A stretch of DNA of 53,682 bases from Lachnospiraceae bacterium (GTDB lineage: Bacteria > Bacillota > Clostridia > Lachnospirales > Lachnospiraceae), in the NCBI GenBank assembly GCA_021771695.1, contig JAETON010000016.1, forward strand, positions 1 to 53,682. The letters run 5' to 3'. Position 1 is the first letter of the stretch. The number at the start of each line of letters is the position of its first letter. The notes under the pieces were generated by a model that was given only the letters and a program-made list of their open reading frames with translations, searched no databases and was not told the DNA's origin. Shown here piece by piece: positions 7,374 to 16,196 of the stretch. The position numbers were made by a program, and so were the translations under genes.

Positions 7374-7850
7374 CTATTTCTTTCGTTCTTCAATTTTTAC
7401 AATTACGTAACCTTTTTCTGTCTCAATATACCCAATTCTTAAATACTGACCGTCTTTTTTAATATAGCCGCCCTGCGTTGATGGAAGATGATAGCCAAAT
7501 TTCTTTATGAACTTATCTCCATAAGAAAAATGAATTCCTTTGATATCGAAACTCTCTTCCTCCATATCTTCTTTATCTTCTCCCCCAACAGATGCCGGCA
7601 CAAAGTTTTCTACATAGCCTTCAATTGTTTTATAACTTCCTTGTTTGTAAGTATGGATAATCTGCATATATCCAAAGACAAACCGTAATGCTGCCACGGC
7701 ACAAATCGCCAGACAAACTGCGGACAGCAGTTTAAAAAACGGCTTCTTTGCAAACAACAAAAGCATTAATCCAATAAATCCAAGAATTGCAAATGGCACT
7801 ACCCATCGCACTTGTATGGTAAAATTACTAGCTTCATATAATAATTTCAT
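7374..7850 (-). CDS. Two-helix membrane protein of unknown function
   Basis: 158 aa. Two hydrophobic helices near the N-terminus (about 15-36 and 40-62) are followed by a soluble domain with GYVENFVPASVG, FSYGDKFIKKFGYHLP and a basic C-terminus. I do not recognise a characterised family; the post-helix domain could be a small beta-barrel. The frame extends to a GTG at 7865, but GGAGGG sits inside that extension and fits the ATG at 7850. It follows the HisA-like gene by 15 bp and may be the last gene of that unit. Confidence 0.75.
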   Translation of the reverse strand: MKLLYEASNFTIQVRWVVPFAILGFIGLMLLLFAKKPFFKLLSAVCLAICAVAALRFVFGYMQIIHTYKQGSYKTIEGYVENFVPASVGGEDKEDMEEESFDIKGIHFSYGDKFIKKFGYHLPSTQGGYIKKDGQYLRIGYIETEKGYVIVKIEERKK

Positions 7851-7865
7851 CGTATCTCCCTCCAC

Positions 7866-8642
7866 TTATTTCCCACAATAGGACAATACCTTAGAAAATT
7901 CCATGGTGCCTCCGAACAAATCCAAAGCACTTCCAATTGTCACATCAATACGGTTCTCTCCATATTTTTTTAATATATCTAAATCTTGAAAATTCTGAAC
8001 ACCTCCAGCATAAGTTATAGCATTTCCCTGATATTCTGCCAAGATGCCGATAAGTTCCTGATCGATTCCCTGTGATTTTCCTTCCACATCTACTCCATGG
8101 ATTAAAAATTCATCACAATATTGCTCTAAATCTTTTAACAATTCAGCTGTCAGCTGTTCCTTCGTGAATTTCTGCCAGCGGTCTGTCACCACATAATAAT
8201 GATGATTCTTCTTGCGGCAGCTTAGATCAAGAACAAGATGCTCTCTGCCAACTGCATTTCTTAACGCATCCAATCGGTCATAACGGATTTTACCATCCAC
8301 AAAGACAAAAGATGTAACGATGACATGCGACGCACCTTTTTCAATGAAATACCTGGCATTTTGATCCGTAATTCCGCCTCCAATCTGCAGTCCATTTGGG
8401 AAAGCCGCCAATGCTTTCTCAGCTTCTTTGACATCTGCCTTATAGTAATCAGAATCTTTTGCATTTAATATAATAATATGTCCACCGGATAATTCATGAT
8501 CTTTATATAGTTTACCATAAAAACTGCCGTCATGCACGGATACAAAATTCTCCTGTGCCCAGTCTCCCTGATCCAAAAGACTGCCTCCGACAATCTGCTT
8601 TACTTTCCCATTGTGTATATCAATACAAGGTCTAAACTTCAT
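7866..8642 (-). CDS. hisA: HisA-type isomerase of the eukaryote-like (HIS6) subgroup
   Basis: Predicted phosphoribosylformimino-AICAR-P isomerase, 258 aa, of histidine synthesis. The barrel begins MKFRPCIDIHNGKVKQIVGG and contains LQIGGGITDQNA, LVLDLSCRKK, FLIHGVDVEGKSQGID and ITYAGGVQNFQDL. It resembles the longer yeast and plant HIS6 enzymes more than typical bacterial HisA of about 240 aa. No other his gene lies nearby, so it stands outside a his operon. The start has AGGAGC upstream. RluA lies 8 bp upstream and is probably cotranscribed. Confidence 0.82.
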   Translation of the reverse strand: MKFRPCIDIHNGKVKQIVGGSLLDQGDWAQENFVSVHDGSFYGKLYKDHELSGGHIIILNAKDSDYYKADVKEAEKALAAFPNGLQIGGGITDQNARYFIEKGASHVIVTSFVFVDGKIRYDRLDALRNAVGREHLVLDLSCRKKNHHYYVVTDRWQKFTKEQLTAELLKDLEQYCDEFLIHGVDVEGKSQGIDQELIGILAEYQGNAITYAGGVQNFQDLDILKKYGENRIDVTIGSALDLFGGTMEFSKVLSYCGK

Positions 8643-8650
8643 AACTGCTC

Positions 8651-9364
8651 CTAATCGCCGGTCATTTCCAACAATTCAAAGGCTTCTCCTGATGGTTCTG
8701 CCTTAAAAATCATTTTTTCATTTGTTACCGGATGATAAAATGATATTCTTGTTGCATATAACCCAATTTCCCGATATTTCTTTTTCGTTTTTTGGAATAA
8801 TTTGTTGTACTTCGTATCTCCCCATATGCCGCATCCTCTGGATGCTGTCTGTACACGAATCTGATGATGCCTTCCCGTCTTTAAATGAATCAGACAATAC
8901 GTATATTTCATCTTTTTTGACTCCATCATATCAATGACTTCATAATCTAAAACAGCCTCCTTGGCATCCTTTGTTCCTTCTGGAACAACTTTTGATGTAT
9001 TCTTTTTGGAATCTTTCTGCAAAAAGTCATGGAACGTGCCTTCCATCTCTGTAAGCCATCCAGTCAAAACTGCTTGATAGTCTTTTTCAAATTGATGATT
9101 CTGAACCTGCCGGCTTAAAACGGCTGCTGCCTGCTTCGTCCTTGCAAACACCATGACTCCGCCTACCGGACGGTCCAGCCGGTGTATCACATAAAGTTCC
9201 GGCTCATCAGACATTTTTTCATCAAAAAACAATTGATTTTTCAGTTGATGCAGCAAATCCATATCCCCGGTCTTATCACTCACCGTCGGCATTCCCTTCG
9301 GCTTCTCGCATACAACAATATCATCATCTTTATATAAAATAGATATCTTCTTTCTTCTTTTCAT
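8651..9364 (-). CDS. RluA-family RNA pseudouridine synthase
   Basis: Converts specific uridines in rRNA or tRNA to pseudouridine, 237 aa. The catalytic Asp lies in the family motif HRLDRPVGGVMVFARTKQAA; HLKTGRHHQIRVQ and the C-terminal IGLYATRISFYHPV complete the domain. No N-terminal S4 domain is present, as in the shorter RluA group. It begins directly with the ILYKDDDIVVCEKPKGMP strand. The target nucleotide cannot be deduced. It sits between a two-component system and the HisA-like gene. Confidence 0.87.
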   Translation of the reverse strand: MKRRKKISILYKDDDIVVCEKPKGMPTVSDKTGDMDLLHQLKNQLFFDEKMSDEPELYVIHRLDRPVGGVMVFARTKQAAAVLSRQVQNHQFEKDYQAVLTGWLTEMEGTFHDFLQKDSKKNTSKVVPEGTKDAKEAVLDYEVIDMMESKKMKYTYCLIHLKTGRHHQIRVQTASRGCGIWGDTKYNKLFQKTKKKYREIGLYATRISFYHPVTNEKMIFKAEPSGEAFELLEMTGD

Positions 9365-9372
9365 AGTATTCC

Positions 9373-10062
9373 CTACATTTTAAAGCGGTATCCCACACCC
9401 CAAATGGTTTCAATATATTGCGGCTTTGAGGTATCTGCTTCAATTTTTTCACGAATTTTTTTGATATGAACGGTAACTGTAGCAATATCTCCTAAAGATT
9501 CCATATCCCATATTTTATTAAACAATTCTTCTTTCGTAAACACACGGTTTGGATGGCTTGCCAAAAATGTCAGCAAATCAAACTCTTTGGTTGTAAAAAT
9601 CTTTTCTTCTTCATTTAAATATACCCGTCTGGCTGTTTTATCAATTTTCAGACCACGGATTTCAATAATATCATTGACATCCATCTGATTATTTACCAGT
9701 CTTTGATAACGGTTTAAATGTGCTTTCACTCTGGCAACCAATTCACTTGGACTAAATGGTTTTGTAATATAATCATCTGCACCAAGTCCCAATCCTCGGA
9801 TTTTATCAATATCTTCTTTCCTTGCAGAAACCATTAATACTGGAATTTCTTTTACTGCACGAATCTGTTTGCAAATTTCAAATCCATCTACACCCGGAAG
9901 CATGATATCAAGAATCACCATATCATAATCATTTTTTAATGCCCTATCCATGCCTTTTTTGCCATCTGTTTCAATTTCCACTTCAAATGAACTTAATTCC
10001 AGATAATCTTTTTCCAGCTCTGCAATCGCAAGTTCGTCTTCTACAATCAATATTTTACTCAT
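9373..10062 (-). CDS. OmpR/PhoB-family response regulator
   Basis: DNA-binding response regulator, 229 aa. The receiver domain has the acidic pair in IVEDE, the phospho-acceptor Asp52 in VILDIMLPG and Lys in ITKPFSP. The C-terminal winged helix (about 130-229) ends in the typical YIETIWGVGYRFKM. The start overlaps the kinase gene by 8 bp, so they form one translationally coupled operon. No target site was recognised. Confidence 0.93.
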   Translation of the reverse strand: MSKILIVEDELAIAELEKDYLELSSFEVEIETDGKKGMDRALKNDYDMVILDIMLPGVDGFEICKQIRAVKEIPVLMVSARKEDIDKIRGLGLGADDYITKPFSPSELVARVKAHLNRYQRLVNNQMDVNDIIEIRGLKIDKTARRVYLNEEEKIFTTKEFDLLTFLASHPNRVFTKEELFNKIWDMESLGDIATVTVHIKKIREKIEADTSKPQYIETIWGVGYRFKM

Positions 10063-11551
10063 GTTTACTCTCCTTTGATTTATCCAGCACTCGATTTAAA
10101 GTAAAGTATATCGTAGTTCCCGCACGGAGTTTACTTTCTGCCCAGATTTCACCGCCATGTTCTTCGATAATCTTTTTACAGATTGACAAACCCAGACCGC
10201 TTCCTCCTGCAGAATTTCGAGACATATCTGCACGATATGTCCTGCGGAAAATATGCGGCAAATCTTCTTTGGAAATTCCGATCCCATTATCCTTAATTTC
10301 AACCTGCACCTTTCGGTCAAATTCTGTTAATGTAATACTTACCTTGCCCTTGGCTTTATTATTATATTTACATGCATTATTAATAATATTATTAATAACA
10401 CGTTTTAACTGTTCCGGATCAGCGGTTACCATAACATTGGCTGAACAGTAATTACGATAGGAAAACAACATTCCTTTCTGTTCCAGATCGGCGCCAATCT
10501 CATCTACACAATCTTTAAAATATGCATTAATATTAATCGGTTCAAAATTATACGGAATAATGTTAGAATCAATTTTAGAATACAAAGATAATTCATTAAT
10601 CAGTACATCCATATCATTGGCTTTATTATAGATGGTCTTAATATAGCGGTCCATTTTTTCCGGTGTGTCTGCCACCCCGTCCATAATACCTTCCACATAG
10701 CCTTTAATCGCAGTAATCGGAGTTTTTAAATCATGAGAAATGTTACTGATCAAATCCCGGTTCTGCTTTTCATATACCATTCTTGCATCAATCGAATCTT
10801 TCAATTCCGCCCGCATCTCATTAAAGGAATCACACAATTCCCGGATTTCTTCCCCTCCGCTGTAAATCACCACATCATTATCCAGATTTCCGTCTTTAAT
10901 ACGCTCTGCTCCGGCTTTTAACTGGCGGATCGGCCCTACAAATTCTTTATACATAAACCATGAAAGAAAACTGCTGGTTAAAATCAGCACTCCCAAAACT
11001 GCAAAAAATGCTTGTGTTAAAATATTCCGATAATGAGGAAGTACCGTTCCTAAATCTGTCATAATAAAAACAGAACCTTTCCCGCCATCCTGATATTCAA
11101 AATCCTGCTGTTTTACCAAATAATTTCCCGGTTTTCCAACAAAAAAGCCTCGGTCTTGATCGCTTCCACCGCTCCCATACTCCGGCAGTCTCTGTTCTAA
11201 TTTCGGATTACTGCTGACTTTCCCACGATATAAAATCTTCTTATCTTTTCGTACAATTAAGTAAGAATCCTTTTTCGCAAGTTTCTTATTCACTTCCTTT
11301 AAATAATCCAAATCTTGAAAAACTTCCGGCTGTGTCAATGCATTCTTTTCAAGTTCCCGAAAAATCTCTCTGGTCGAATTATTCATTGTCTTCAATGGAT
11401 TAATAAAACGCTCTACGGCATCTTCTGTAACTTCCGTGTCTGTCATCCGGACATACCCGACACTTAAAGCAGCGATTGATACTATCATTACAAAAAATGG
11501 TAGTACAATCGCTGGCAAATAGATTAATCGAACTTTACTTACTGCTTTCAT
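10055..11551 (-). CDS. HAMP-domain sensor histidine kinase
   Basis: Membrane sensor kinase, 498 aa. Transmembrane helices at about 10-35 and 180-202 enclose an extracellular sensing domain. A HAMP linker follows, then a HisKA domain with His273 in SNISHDLKTPITAIKGY, and a HATPase domain with N box INNACKYNNK, DNGIGI, and GSGLGLSICKKII. Partner of the OmpR-type regulator encoded by the overlapping downstream gene. The ligand is unknown and the extracellular domain was not assigned to a PAS or Cache class by eye. Confidence 0.92.
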   Translation of the reverse strand: MKAVSKVRLIYLPAIVLPFFVMIVSIAALSVGYVRMTDTEVTEDAVERFINPLKTMNNSTREIFRELEKNALTQPEVFQDLDYLKEVNKKLAKKDSYLIVRKDKKILYRGKVSSNPKLEQRLPEYGSGGSDQDRGFFVGKPGNYLVKQQDFEYQDGGKGSVFIMTDLGTVLPHYRNILTQAFFAVLGVLILTSSFLSWFMYKEFVGPIRQLKAGAERIKDGNLDNDVVIYSGGEEIRELCDSFNEMRAELKDSIDARMVYEKQNRDLISNISHDLKTPITAIKGYVEGIMDGVADTPEKMDRYIKTIYNKANDMDVLINELSLYSKIDSNIIPYNFEPININAYFKDCVDEIGADLEQKGMLFSYRNYCSANVMVTADPEQLKRVINNIINNACKYNNKAKGKVSITLTEFDRKVQVEIKDNGIGISKEDLPHIFRRTYRADMSRNSAGGSGLGLSICKKIIEEHGGEIWAESKLRAGTTIYFTLNRVLDKSKESKHE

Positions 11552-11651
11552 TCTGATTTTCGTTTCCTTTCTCTGCTTTATAAATAGTATAACATAGTAA
11601 GAAAAAGAAATCAGAATTTGAACGATTTTTTATTTAAAATTTATGAAACCT

Positions 11652-12842
11652 TTACAATTTACTTAAAATAAAATTTAACAGCTCATCTGCCACTTCATCT
11701 TTTGTCATTTTCGGAAGCTGCTGTTCTTCATTTTCCGTAATAAATGTTACAACATTGGTATCTGTCTTAAATCCTGCTCCGTCTTCTTTTAGATTATTGG
11801 CAACAATCATATCAATATGTTTCTTTTGAAGCTTTGCTCTAGAATTTTCCAGCATATTCTGAGTCTCCATAGAAAAGCCGCACAAAAACTGTCCTTCTTT
11901 TCTCCCGGCTCCTAACACTGCCAAAATATCCTTTGTTCGCTTCAGCGGGATACTCATATCTCCATCTTTCTTTTTTACCTTTTCATTGCTGACCGAAACT
12001 GGTGTATAATCCGCTACCGCTGCCGCTTTTATAATAATATCCTGCTCGTCTTTTCTTTCTACCACCGCTTCATACATATCCGAAGCACTTGTGACAGATA
12101 TCGTGTCCACAAACATCGGCGGTTTTAGAGACGTTTTCCCTGTTACCAGTGTCACATCTGCCCCTCTTAACATGGCTGCCTTTGCAATGGCATACCCCAT
12201 TTTCCCTGAAGAATGATTGGAAATAAAGCGAACCGGATCAATTGCTTCCACCGTCGGGCCTGCTGTTACCAGCACTTTCTTCCCTTTTAAATCCTTTTCC
12301 ATGGCGATCTGACGTTCAATATGAGCGACCAATACTTCCTCTGAAGGCATCTTGCCTGCCCCGCTTGTTCCACATGCCAAATGTCCAGTTGCAGGTTCAA
12401 TGATTTCATAGCCAAAACGTCTCAATTTATCTAGATTATCCTGCAAAATCGGATTCTCATACATCTTTGTATTCATGGCAGGCGCAATAATTACCGGCTT
12501 TTTACATGCCATCACTGTCGTCGAAAGCATATCATCTGCAATGCCTCCGGCAATCTTTCCAATAATATTTGCAGAAGCTGGTGCAATCAGCATCACATCT
12601 GCTTTATCTGTCAGTGAAACATGTGCTACATGAAATTGAAAATCTCTGTCAAAAGTTTCCACCAGACACTTGGTATTCGTTAAACTTTCAAATGCAATGG
12701 GATTAATAAAATTCGTTGCATTTTCCGTCATAATTACATGTACTTCACATCCTCGTTTTACCAGCATACTTGCTACATTTGCCATTTTATAAGCAGCAAC
12801 ACTTCCGGTAACTCCTAAAACGACGGTTTTTCCTTTTAACAT
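11652..12842 (-). CDS. coaBC: Bifunctional PPC synthetase/decarboxylase CoaBC
   Basis: Two steps of coenzyme A synthesis, 396 aa. It joins cysteine to 4'-phosphopantothenate and decarboxylates the product. The N-terminal flavin-dependent decarboxylase has GVTGSVAAYKM, the His of FHVAHVSLTD, the PAMN motif in IIAPAMNTKMYEN and HLACGTSGAGKMP. The C-terminal synthetase (about 185-396) begins KGKKVLVTAGPTVEAIDPVR and has the KVKKKD lysines. It is the last gene of the pan operon, 9 bp after panD, so pantothenate synthesis leads straight to CoA. Confidence 0.95.
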   Translation of the reverse strand: MLKGKTVVLGVTGSVAAYKMANVASMLVKRGCEVHVIMTENATNFINPIAFESLTNTKCLVETFDRDFQFHVAHVSLTDKADVMLIAPASANIIGKIAGGIADDMLSTTVMACKKPVIIAPAMNTKMYENPILQDNLDKLRRFGYEIIEPATGHLACGTSGAGKMPSEEVLVAHIERQIAMEKDLKGKKVLVTAGPTVEAIDPVRFISNHSSGKMGYAIAKAAMLRGADVTLVTGKTSLKPPMFVDTISVTSASDMYEAVVERKDEQDIIIKAAAVADYTPVSVSNEKVKKKDGDMSIPLKRTKDILAVLGAGRKEGQFLCGFSMETQNMLENSRAKLQKKHIDMIVANNLKEDGAGFKTDTNVVTFITENEEQQLPKMTKDEVADELLNFILSKL

Positions 12843-12851
12843 AACTTTCTC

Positions 12852-13241
12852 CTACATATCTTCCAGACGTCCATGTCTTTCATAATTTGTACAACGTGAA
12901 ATCTGATTGTCATCATCTACAAATACAACTTTTGGTTCAAACGTTTTTGCTTCTTCCGGTGTCATATCTGCATATGCAATAATAATAATCTTATCCCCGG
13001 TGGCTACACATCGTGCAGCCGGACCGTTTAAACAAATCATACCGCTTCCCGGTTCTCCCGGAATCGTATAAGTCTCAAAACGGCTTCCATTGTTTACATC
13101 TACAATATGTACATGCTCATATTCAAAAATTCCTGCTGCTTCAAGAAGTACAGGGTCTACCGTAATGCTGCCTACATAATCCAGTTCTGCCTGTTTTACA
13201 GTCGCTCTGTGAATTTTTCCTTTTAACATGCTAATATTCAT
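12852..13241 (-). CDS. panD: Aspartate 1-decarboxylase (pyruvoyl enzyme)
   Basis: Makes beta-alanine from L-aspartate, 129 aa. The proenzyme self-cleaves at Gly24-Ser25 in [11 protein letters not shown] to form the pyruvoyl group. [18 protein letters not shown] and [10 protein letters not shown] are typical. The ATG at 13241 has AAGGAG about 10 nt upstream; an in-frame TTG at 13247 is also possible. It sits between panC and coaBC in the operon. A PanZ/PanM maturation factor is not seen here and is not needed in most Gram-positive bacteria. Confidence 0.95.
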   Translation of the reverse strand: MNISMLKGKIHRATVKQAELDYVGSITVDPVLLEAAGIFEYEHVHIVDVNNGSRFETYTIPGEPGSGMICLNGPAARCVATGDKIIIIAYADMTPEEAKTFEPKVVFVDDDNQISRCTNYERHGRLEDM

Positions 13242-13263
13242 TTTCAAATATCTCCTTATTATC

Positions 13264-14106
13264 CTAATTATGAATCAGTGTGTTATCGATCAATCTTGTT
13301 TTTCCAATGTAAACTGCCATAGCAATCATGCAGTCTCCATCCAGTGTTTCCACAGGTTCCATAGAAAGTGCATCCACCGCTTCTACATAATCGATTTTTG
13401 CCATTGGTTCTGTTTCAATATTTTCTTTCATTGCTGCAACAACCTTTGCTGCATCTTTTTCCGTTTTTGCAAGTTCTTCTCCCAATGCAATGGTTTTGGA
13501 AAGAATCAGTGCAGCTTTTCTCTCTTCCCCAGAAAGATATGTGTTTCTGGAGCTTTTTGCCAGCCCATCTTCTTCTCGTATAATCGGACATCCAACAATC
13601 TCAATATCCATGTTCAAATCACGAACCATACGGCGGATGACTGCAAGCTGCTGTCCATCCTTCTGCCCAAAATATGCGTTGTCCGGCGTTACAATATTAA
13701 ATAATTTTGTAACAACCGTACATACTCCACGGAAATGGATTGGTCTTGTTTTGCCGCAAAGACCTTCCGTTAATCCTGTCATGTCTACAAAAGAGCAGAA
13801 ATCATCCATATACATTTCTTCCGGTTCCGGATGAAAAATCAAGTCCACACCGACACCTTCACATAATGCTGCATCGTGATCCAGATCTCTTGGATATTCT
13901 GCCAAATCTTCTGTTGGTCCAAACTGCATTGGATTGACAAAAATACTAACAACAACTTTATCATTATTTTTTCTGGCTGCCTCCATCAAACTTCTATGGC
14001 CTTCATGAAGATACCCCATTGTCGGCACCAGACCAATGCTAAGTCCCTGCTTTTTCCATTCTTTTACCTGTTCTCTTACTTCTTCAATTGTCTCAACAAT
14101 TTTCAT
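13264..14106 (-). CDS. panC: Pantothenate synthetase
   Basis: Joins pantoate and beta-alanine with ATP hydrolysis, 280 aa. Nucleotidyltransferase signatures are visible: [15 protein letters not shown] (HxGH), [42 protein letters not shown] and [15 protein letters not shown] (KxSxR-type). The start has TAGGAGA upstream. It lies between panB (26 bp upstream) and panD (22 bp downstream), as expected in a pantothenate operon. Confidence 0.96.
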   Translation of the reverse strand: MKIVETIEEVREQVKEWKKQGLSIGLVPTMGYLHEGHRSLMEAARKNNDKVVVSIFVNPMQFGPTEDLAEYPRDLDHDAALCEGVGVDLIFHPEPEEMYMDDFCSFVDMTGLTEGLCGKTRPIHFRGVCTVVTKLFNIVTPDNAYFGQKDGQQLAVIRRMVRDLNMDIEIVGCPIIREEDGLAKSSRNTYLSGEERKAALILSKTIALGEELAKTEKDAAKVVAAMKENIETEPMAKIDYVEAVDALSMEPVETLDGDCMIAMAVYIGKTRLIDNTLIHN

Positions 14107-14132
14107 CTTGTTTCTCCTAAATTTATTTTTAT

Positions 14133-14960
14133 CTAATACAGTTTTTCAATAATATCATCACTGATTGCATAAGTATGTTCTTTGGCTGGAAATGTTCCAT
14201 CCTGCACTTCTGCCATATATTGTGCCACTGCACCTTTCATAATATCTCCAACCTGTGCAAACTGTTTTACAAACTTTGGAACAAAGTTTCCATACATAGA
14301 CAACATATCCTGATATACCAGTACCTGGCCGTCACATTCTGCTCCTGCACCGATTCCAATGGTTGGAATGTGAAGTTTTTCTGTAATAATTGCTGCAAGT
14401 TTTGCAGGAATTCCTTCCAATACTACCATAAATGCTCCTGCGGCTTCTACTGCCAATGCAGCTTCAATCAATTCTTTGGCTGCTTCCTCACTTTTTCCCT
14501 GCACACGGAATCCGCCGAATGCATTGACAGACTGTGGTGTCAGTCCAATATGTGCACAGACCGGAATCTGTGCCTTTACAATCGCTTCAATTTGAGGACA
14601 TACATCTTTGCCGCCTTCCAGCTTTACTGCTGTACATCCTGTTTCTTTCATAATACGCCCTGCATTTACCACCGCATCGTATACAGATGTGTGATAAGAT
14701 AAAAATGGCATATCAACAACAATCAATGCCTCTTTTGCACCGCGGACAACTGCTGCTCCGTGGTGAATCATATCATCTACGGTTACCGGAATGGTAGAAT
14801 CATATCCAAGCATTACCATTCCCAGAGAATCTCCCACCAGCATCGTATGAATTCCCGCTTCATCAAATAATTTTGCTGTGGAATAATCATAAGCTGTCAG
14901 CATGGAAATTTTCTGTCCATTATCTTTCATTTTTTGTAAGGTACTTACTGTCTGTTTCAT
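14133..14960 (-). CDS. panB: 3-methyl-2-oxobutanoate hydroxymethyltransferase
   Basis: First committed step of pantothenate synthesis, forming ketopantoate from ketoisovalerate and methylene-tetrahydrofolate, 275 aa. Metal and substrate residues lie in [34 protein letters not shown] and AVKLEGG; the C-terminal [20 protein letters not shown] is also typical. The start overlaps the upstream reductase-like gene by 4 bp (ATGA type) and has GGAGGAAG upstream, so the two are translationally coupled. Confidence 0.96.
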   Translation of the reverse strand: MKQTVSTLQKMKDNGQKISMLTAYDYSTAKLFDEAGIHTMLVGDSLGMVMLGYDSTIPVTVDDMIHHGAAVVRGAKEALIVVDMPFLSYHTSVYDAVVNAGRIMKETGCTAVKLEGGKDVCPQIEAIVKAQIPVCAHIGLTPQSVNAFGGFRVQGKSEEAAKELIEAALAVEAAGAFMVVLEGIPAKLAAIITEKLHIPTIGIGAGAECDGQVLVYQDMLSMYGNFVPKFVKQFAQVGDIMKGAVAQYMAEVQDGTFPAKEHTYAISDDIIEKLY

Positions 14961-15805
14961 TTTTCTTCCTCCAATAACTGCTTCATATCTGCATAAGAAA
15001 TATCAGGATGTTTTGTCTCTGCCGTCTGAATAATCTCTTGGGTCAGCACTGTATAAATATCCTTTTCCTGCTTATTAAGCACTTGTAAATGTTTTTTCAC
15101 AGTTCCAAAATCATGACGTTCCACCGGACCCGTCAGTGCATTCTCAATTCCAGATTCAAAAATATTTTGAAGATTCTGAACCGCCAGAGGTTTCAGAGCA
15201 CAAAGTGCTTCCTCCCTGTCAAATCCGCATGTCTCTAAAATCTTTACAGACCTGCCAATTAAGCCAACCATAAGATTCGACGCATACACAGCCGCTGCAT
15301 GGTATCTGGCCTTATCTTCTTTTTGAATTGGAATCAGACGATTTTTGCACGGACGCAGCAAATCCATTATCGTGTCCATATGATCTTGGCCGCCCTCTAC
15401 TGTAAAAAGTGCCTGTTTCAAATCCCCATATGCAGTTTTCTTATTTTTAAATGGAAACATTGGATGAATAGAATAACCGTATGCTCCGGTTTCTTCAATC
15501 CCAGAAAGAACAGCAGAACTTAAAGAACCACTGCAATGACAGATATACTTTCCCTGAATCGGAAAAGCTTTGACCTGTTTCCAGACTTCTGCAATTGCAT
15601 CGTCTGGTACCGTTAAAAATAGAACATCACACATTGTTAACATTTTGTCAATTTTGTCAATATGTGCTGTATTACATTGCTCCGCCGCTTCACTTGCTGA
15701 TGCTTGTGTACGGCTGTAAAATCCCGCAACCGGGATGCCGTTTTGTATAAAGTAATTTCCAAGGGAGCATCCTACTTTACCCGCTCCAATAAACCCTACT
15801 TTCAT
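14957..15805 (-). CDS. Rossmann/DUF2520 protein, candidate ketopantoate reductase (PanG-type)
   Basis: 282 aa. The N-terminal NAD(P)-binding fold is plain ([19 protein letters not shown], then [12 protein letters not shown]), with [12 protein letters not shown] and a helical C-terminal DUF2520 domain ([18 protein letters not shown]). It is the first gene of the pan operon and overlaps panB by 4 bp. The operon contains panB, panC and panD but no panE, so this is the obvious candidate for NADPH-dependent reduction of ketopantoate, as reported for PanG proteins of other bacteria. The link to PanG is from memory of the family. It could instead be another 2-hydroxyacid-type dehydrogenase. Confidence 0.72.
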   Translation of the reverse strand: MKVGFIGAGKVGCSLGNYFIQNGIPVAGFYSRTQASASEAAEQCNTAHIDKIDKMLTMCDVLFLTVPDDAIAEVWKQVKAFPIQGKYICHCSGSLSSAVLSGIEETGAYGYSIHPMFPFKNKKTAYGDLKQALFTVEGGQDHMDTIMDLLRPCKNRLIPIQKEDKARYHAAAVYASNLMVGLIGRSVKILETCGFDREEALCALKPLAVQNLQNIFESGIENALTGPVERHDFGTVKKHLQVLNKQEKDIYTVLTQEIIQTAETKHPDISYADMKQLLEEEK

Positions 15806-15807
15806 AC

Positions 15808-15833
15808 ATTATCACCTACTTTCGTCAGGTGAT
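15808..15833 (-). promoter_or_regulatory. Hairpin covering the ribosome binding site of the pan operon's first gene
   Basis: On the minus strand ATCACCT pairs perfectly with AGGTGAT, the Shine-Dalgarno of the first pan gene, 6 nt before its ATG. A second weaker hairpin (GGTAT/ATACC) lies just upstream at about 15848-15871. This leader of roughly 70 nt could control translation. A 'pan' RNA motif is known upstream of panB genes in Firmicutes, but I cannot confirm that this is it. Confidence 0.5.
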
Positions 15834-15882
15834 GCTCTAATATCTACGGTATGATTTCTTTCAAGAATACCATCCAAGTCGT

Positions 15883-15911
15883 ACTATATCACTGTATACA
15901 AGAAAAGGCAA
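15883..15911 (-). promoter_or_regulatory. Promoter of the pan operon
   Basis: On the minus strand TTGCCT (15911-15906), a 17-bp spacer and TATAGT (15888-15883) give a predicted start near 15876 and a leader of about 70 nt. Confidence 0.6.
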
Positions 15912-15977
15912 GCAAAAATTATGAATTCCCTTAATATTTAGTTAAATTTTTCACGATATTGTCTTCTGTATGAATAT

Positions 15978-16017
15978 AAAAAAGACCATCATCCGAATCA
16001 CTCATCCTCGGACAATG
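15978..16017 (-). terminator. Terminator of the small LytTR-controlled transcript
   Basis: On the minus strand TCCGAG pairs with TTCGGA, with an outer CAT/ATG extension, followed by GTC and six T residues. It ends the predicted transcript about 65 bp before the pan promoter. Confidence 0.65.
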
Positions 16018-16160
16018 GCTTTTCCGTCGATTTCTAACCCCTTCATCTACCCCTTTACAGCAGCTGCCTGCTGCAACCATCTTTCATTTTGAACCGCCGG
16101 TTATCTTAAAAACACCCGGCTGCCCAAAGATATAAAGAATTAAACCTGCATCATTATTGT

Positions 16161-16196
16161 TTACCAACCGATTGGCGGCCAGAATAAAAACATCAT
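16161..16196 (-). CDS. 11-residue ORF with a strong ribosome site (candidate signal or leader peptide)
   Basis: ATG at 16196 is preceded by AAAGGAGAGAG at good spacing and encodes MMFLFWPPIGW, then TAA. The peptide is very hydrophobic, with two Trp and a Pro pair. It is the first ORF of the transcript that begins just downstream of the LytTR-type direct repeat. It is too short for standard gene callers. It could be an export-independent peptide signal, a toxin-like peptide or a regulatory upstream ORF. Translation is inferred only from the ribosome site. Confidence 0.4.
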   Translation of the reverse strand: MMFLFWPPIGW

